Assembly: GCA_937969125.1 (NCBI GenBank)
Contig: CALBVA010000037.1
Span: 1-8,848, forward strand
Length of the DNA: 8,848 bases
Direction: 5' to 3'
From: an uncultured Verrucomicrobiales bacterium
GTDB taxonomy: Bacteria; Verrucomicrobiota; Verrucomicrobiia; Verrucomicrobiales; Akkermansiaceae
Positions 7,708-8,848 of this stretch are shown one piece after another. The notes under the pieces were generated by a model that saw only the letters and a program-made list of their open reading frames with translations, made no database searches and was not told the origin of the DNA. Made by a program: the position numbers and the translations under genes. The number at the start of each line of letters is the position of its first letter. Within the stretch, counting starts at the first letter, position 1.

Positions 7708-7754
7708 GCTTGTGAAATTTTTCACAAAATGAGCTTGTGAAAAATTTCACAAGC
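7708..7754. repeat. perfect 20-base inverted repeat before actA
   Basis: Bases 7708-7727 are the exact reverse complement of 7735-7754, with a 7-base spacer (AATGAGC). Each arm is itself a palindrome, so the DNA or RNA can form either one long hairpin or two small ones. No T-run follows on either strand, so a classical terminator is unlikely. The paired operator entries describe the likely protein-binding role. Confidence 0.85.
7710..7727. promoter_or_regulatory. Rex-like (or CRP-like) operator, upstream copy
   Basis: The sequence TTGTGAAATTTTTCACAA is a perfect palindrome apart from its central two bases, and it matches the Rex operator consensus TTGTGAA-N4-TTCACAA at every fixed position. 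Rex is a repressor that releases DNA when NADH is high and commonly controls respiratory and fermentation genes. The same bases also satisfy the CRP core TGTGA-N6-TCACA. The centre is 56-57 bases upstream of the actA ATG. Assignment to Rex rests on motif match alone. Confidence 0.6.
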
Positions 7755-7756
7755 TC
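7731..7756. promoter_or_regulatory. Rex-like (or CRP-like) operator, downstream copy with longer arms
   Basis: The core TTGTGAAAAATTTCACAA (7735-7752) again matches TTGTGAA-N4-TTCACAA perfectly. Here the symmetry extends outwards by GAGC/GCTC to 12-base arms around a 2-base centre. It begins 25 bases downstream of the first copy, centre to centre, and ends 18 bases before the actA ATG. This is where a repressor would block the core promoter or the transcription start. Confidence 0.6.
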
Positions 7757-7763
7757 CTAAAAC
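7735..7763 (+). promoter_or_regulatory. possible actA promoter overlapping the second operator
   Basis: TTGTGA (7735-7740) and TAAAAC (7758-7763) are 17 bases apart, each matching four of six bases of the -35 and -10 consensus. Transcription would start near 7770, only a few bases before the ATG. That would fit the lack of a Shine-Dalgarno sequence and would put the second operator over the -35 and spacer. This is a weak, inferential call. Confidence 0.25.
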
Positions 7764-7774
7764 ACGCCCCAGCG

Positions 7775-8536
7775 ATGGCCAACTTCTTTCCCCGTTGGAC
7801 AAATTTAATCCCGCTGAAAATTGCGGTTTGTCTAGGAGCACTCGGTGCCGGCGTAGTAGCCGGTATTACGTATTATGCGACCCCCAAGGCTCAGCGAGTC
7901 GGCTACCAGCCTACTCAGCCGATCCATTATGATCACAATCTTCATGTGAATCAGCTCGGGATGGATTGTCGCTACTGCCACAGCTTTGTGGAGCACTCCG
8001 GCCACGCGAACGTGCCCTCCGCCAACACTTGTTGGAACTGCCACGAGCACATTAAAAAGGGCTCGGTCAAGCTCACTGCTCTCCGTGATGCCATGGGGGT
8101 CGATGAAAACCACCGCCCGATTCTTGATGCCAACGGAAATCAGGTTCCCGGAAAGCCCATCGAGTGGGTCCGCATCCACAATGCTCCGGACTACGTTTAT
8201 TTTAATCACTCCGCTCACCTGAATCGCGGCATCTCCTGTCAGAGCTGTCACGGAGACGTGCATAAGATGGAAAAGGTTCATCACGCCAAGTCTCACTCCA
8301 TGGCTGAGTGTCTTGACTGCCACCGCAACCCCGAGAAGCACATCCGTCCGCTCGAGGAGGTCTATAATCTCGATTACGACCCGAAAGTATATTTGGAGAC
8401 CAATGAGGTTATCGATACTGAAGGGCTCATTGTCGGAGAAGGGGAGCGCATCAAGGATCCTGAAGATTTTGGCAAGTTCCTTGTCGCCCACTGGGGAGTT
8501 CAACCCAAGGAGTCCTGTGCGACTTGTCACCGTTAA
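7775..8536 (+). CDS. actA: alternative complex III pentahaem cytochrome c subunit ActA
   Basis: This 253-residue protein is the electron-transferring cytochrome c subunit of alternative complex III, which oxidises membrane quinol and passes electrons to cytochrome c or directly to an oxidase. An N-terminal helix at about 13-33 acts as an uncleaved signal anchor and leaves the rest in the periplasm. Five haem-binding motifs are present: CRYCH (65-69), CWNCH (86-90), CQSCH (155-159), CLDCH (179-183) and CATCH (248-252). This is the five-haem count expected for ActA. Histidines that could be the second axial ligands cluster before the first motif (HYDHNLH, 51-57) and at FNHSAH (143-148), as in related multihaem proteins. 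actB follows after 17 bases, which confirms the identity through gene order. Two Rex-like palindromes lie directly upstream. The ATG at 7775 gives the anchor helix; there is no Shine-Dalgarno sequence. Confidence 0.95.
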   Translation: MANFFPRWTNLIPLKIAVCLGALGAGVVAGITYYATPKAQRVGYQPTQPIHYDHNLHVNQLGMDCRYCHSFVEHSGHANVPSANTCWNCHEHIKKGSVKLTALRDAMGVDENHRPILDANGNQVPGKPIEWVRIHNAPDYVYFNHSAHLNRGISCQSCHGDVHKMEKVHHAKSHSMAECLDCHRNPEKHIRPLEEVYNLDYDPKVYLETNEVIDTEGLIVGEGERIKDPEDFGKFLVAHWGVQPKESCATCHR

Positions 8537-8553
8537 TTTTTAATTTGTCCGAG

Positions 8554-8848
8554 ATGAGCAAACGCGTCTGGAATCCACCCGTCACTCCCTCCGGAGAAGA
8601 TACCGCCACTGTCTACCGCAGCGTCGGTGAAAAGGAGGGCTCCACGAGCTTCCGCAATCTTCTCGAGCGCGAATTCCCGAATGGGGATAGCTTGAATGAA
8701 GAGGAGCAGAAGGTCTCTCGTCGGAATTTCACCAAGCTGATGGGTGCCTCGACCGCGCTCGCAGGCCTTGGCCTCGCTTCCTGCCGGCGGCCGGAGAGCT
8801 ACATTGTCCCATATAAGAAATCGCTTGAGTGGATTATCCCCGGGAAGC
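8554..8848 (+). CDS. actB: alternative complex III iron-sulfur/molybdopterin-like subunit ActB (5' part)
   Basis: The window holds the first 98 codons; the gene runs off the right edge. In the family, ActB is a protein of about 1000 residues that fuses a molybdopterin-oxidoreductase-like domain, without the Mo cofactor, to an iron-sulfur cluster domain. Visible here is a hydrophilic leader of about 53 residues, then a twin-arginine export signal VSRRNFTKLMGASTALAGLG (54-73). A lipobox-like LASC follows with Cys77. This long pre-signal leader is characteristic of the 'TAT-variant-translocated' ActB group. The following PESYIVPYKKSLEWIIPGK matches the family's conserved segment after the signal (E-x-I-V-P-Y ... 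IIPG). The lipobox suggests the folded subunit is exported by Tat and then anchored by a lipid. The ATG is 17 bases after the actA stop, so the two are co-transcribed. Confidence 0.92.
   Translation, partial: MSKRVWNPPVTPSGEDTATVYRSVGEKEGSTSFRNLLEREFPNGDSLNEEEQKVSRRNFTKLMGASTALAGLGLASCRRPESYIVPYKKSLEWIIPGK

Noticed and set aside
7625..7732. Possible 35-residue peptide (MTAIFGRNNFRQNLINLLIL...) ending inside the first palindrome, like a leader peptide
   Set aside because: It has no ribosome-binding site, no repeated regulatory codons and no attenuator with a T-run. A short open frame like this is expected by chance.
7832..8530. Minus-strand open frame of 232 codons opposite actA
   Set aside because: It lies entirely antisense to actA, which has five perfect haem motifs and the right neighbour. 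The antisense product has no recognisable features.

Overview
The window looks like a chromosomal segment from a Gram-negative, respiring bacterium. My best guess is the Verrucomicrobiota or a neighbouring PVC/Bacteroidota-type lineage. Three things point that way: the start of an alternative complex III (act) operon, a roughly 600-residue sodium:solute symporter of the type common in those groups, and the absence of a recognisable Shine-Dalgarno sequence before any of the seven intact gene starts. This placement is inferred from family knowledge; there is no marker gene here to prove it.

Left half, minus strand. Reading in the direction of transcription (right to left) there are four units. 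The first is a large exported TPR-repeat protein (6307-3863). Next come prolyl-tRNA synthetase of the archaeal/eukaryote-like type (3776-2256) and a sodium:solute symporter (2179-371). Last is a stretch (about 369-1) that reads as protein only if an in-frame stop and one or two frame changes are ignored, so it is probably a decayed gene. The three intact genes are separated by only 76-86 bases with no convincing terminator, so they could share transcripts.

Right half, plus strand. A divergent gap of about 150 bases separates the TPR gene from a small Dabb-domain protein (6460-6762), which is followed by a strong hairpin. Then comes an unrecognised exported 213-residue protein (6973-7614), and then the actA-actB pair. 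actA encodes the membrane-anchored pentahaem cytochrome c (five CxxCH motifs). actB is cut by the window edge after about 98 residues, just past its Tat signal and lipobox cysteine. These are the first two subunits of alternative complex III, the quinol oxidase that replaces the bc1 complex.

The most interesting signal is non-coding. Just upstream of actA are two tandem 18-base palindromes of the form TTGTGAA-N4-TTCACAA, 25 bases apart centre to centre. Both match the operator consensus known for the NADH-sensing repressor Rex, and also fit the looser CRP-type pattern TGTGA-N6-TCACA. Together they form a perfect 20-base inverted repeat with a 7-base loop. This suggests that the respiratory operon is under redox (NADH/NAD+) or CRP/FNR-family control. 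I saw no mobile elements, CRISPR arrays, tRNA or rRNA genes.
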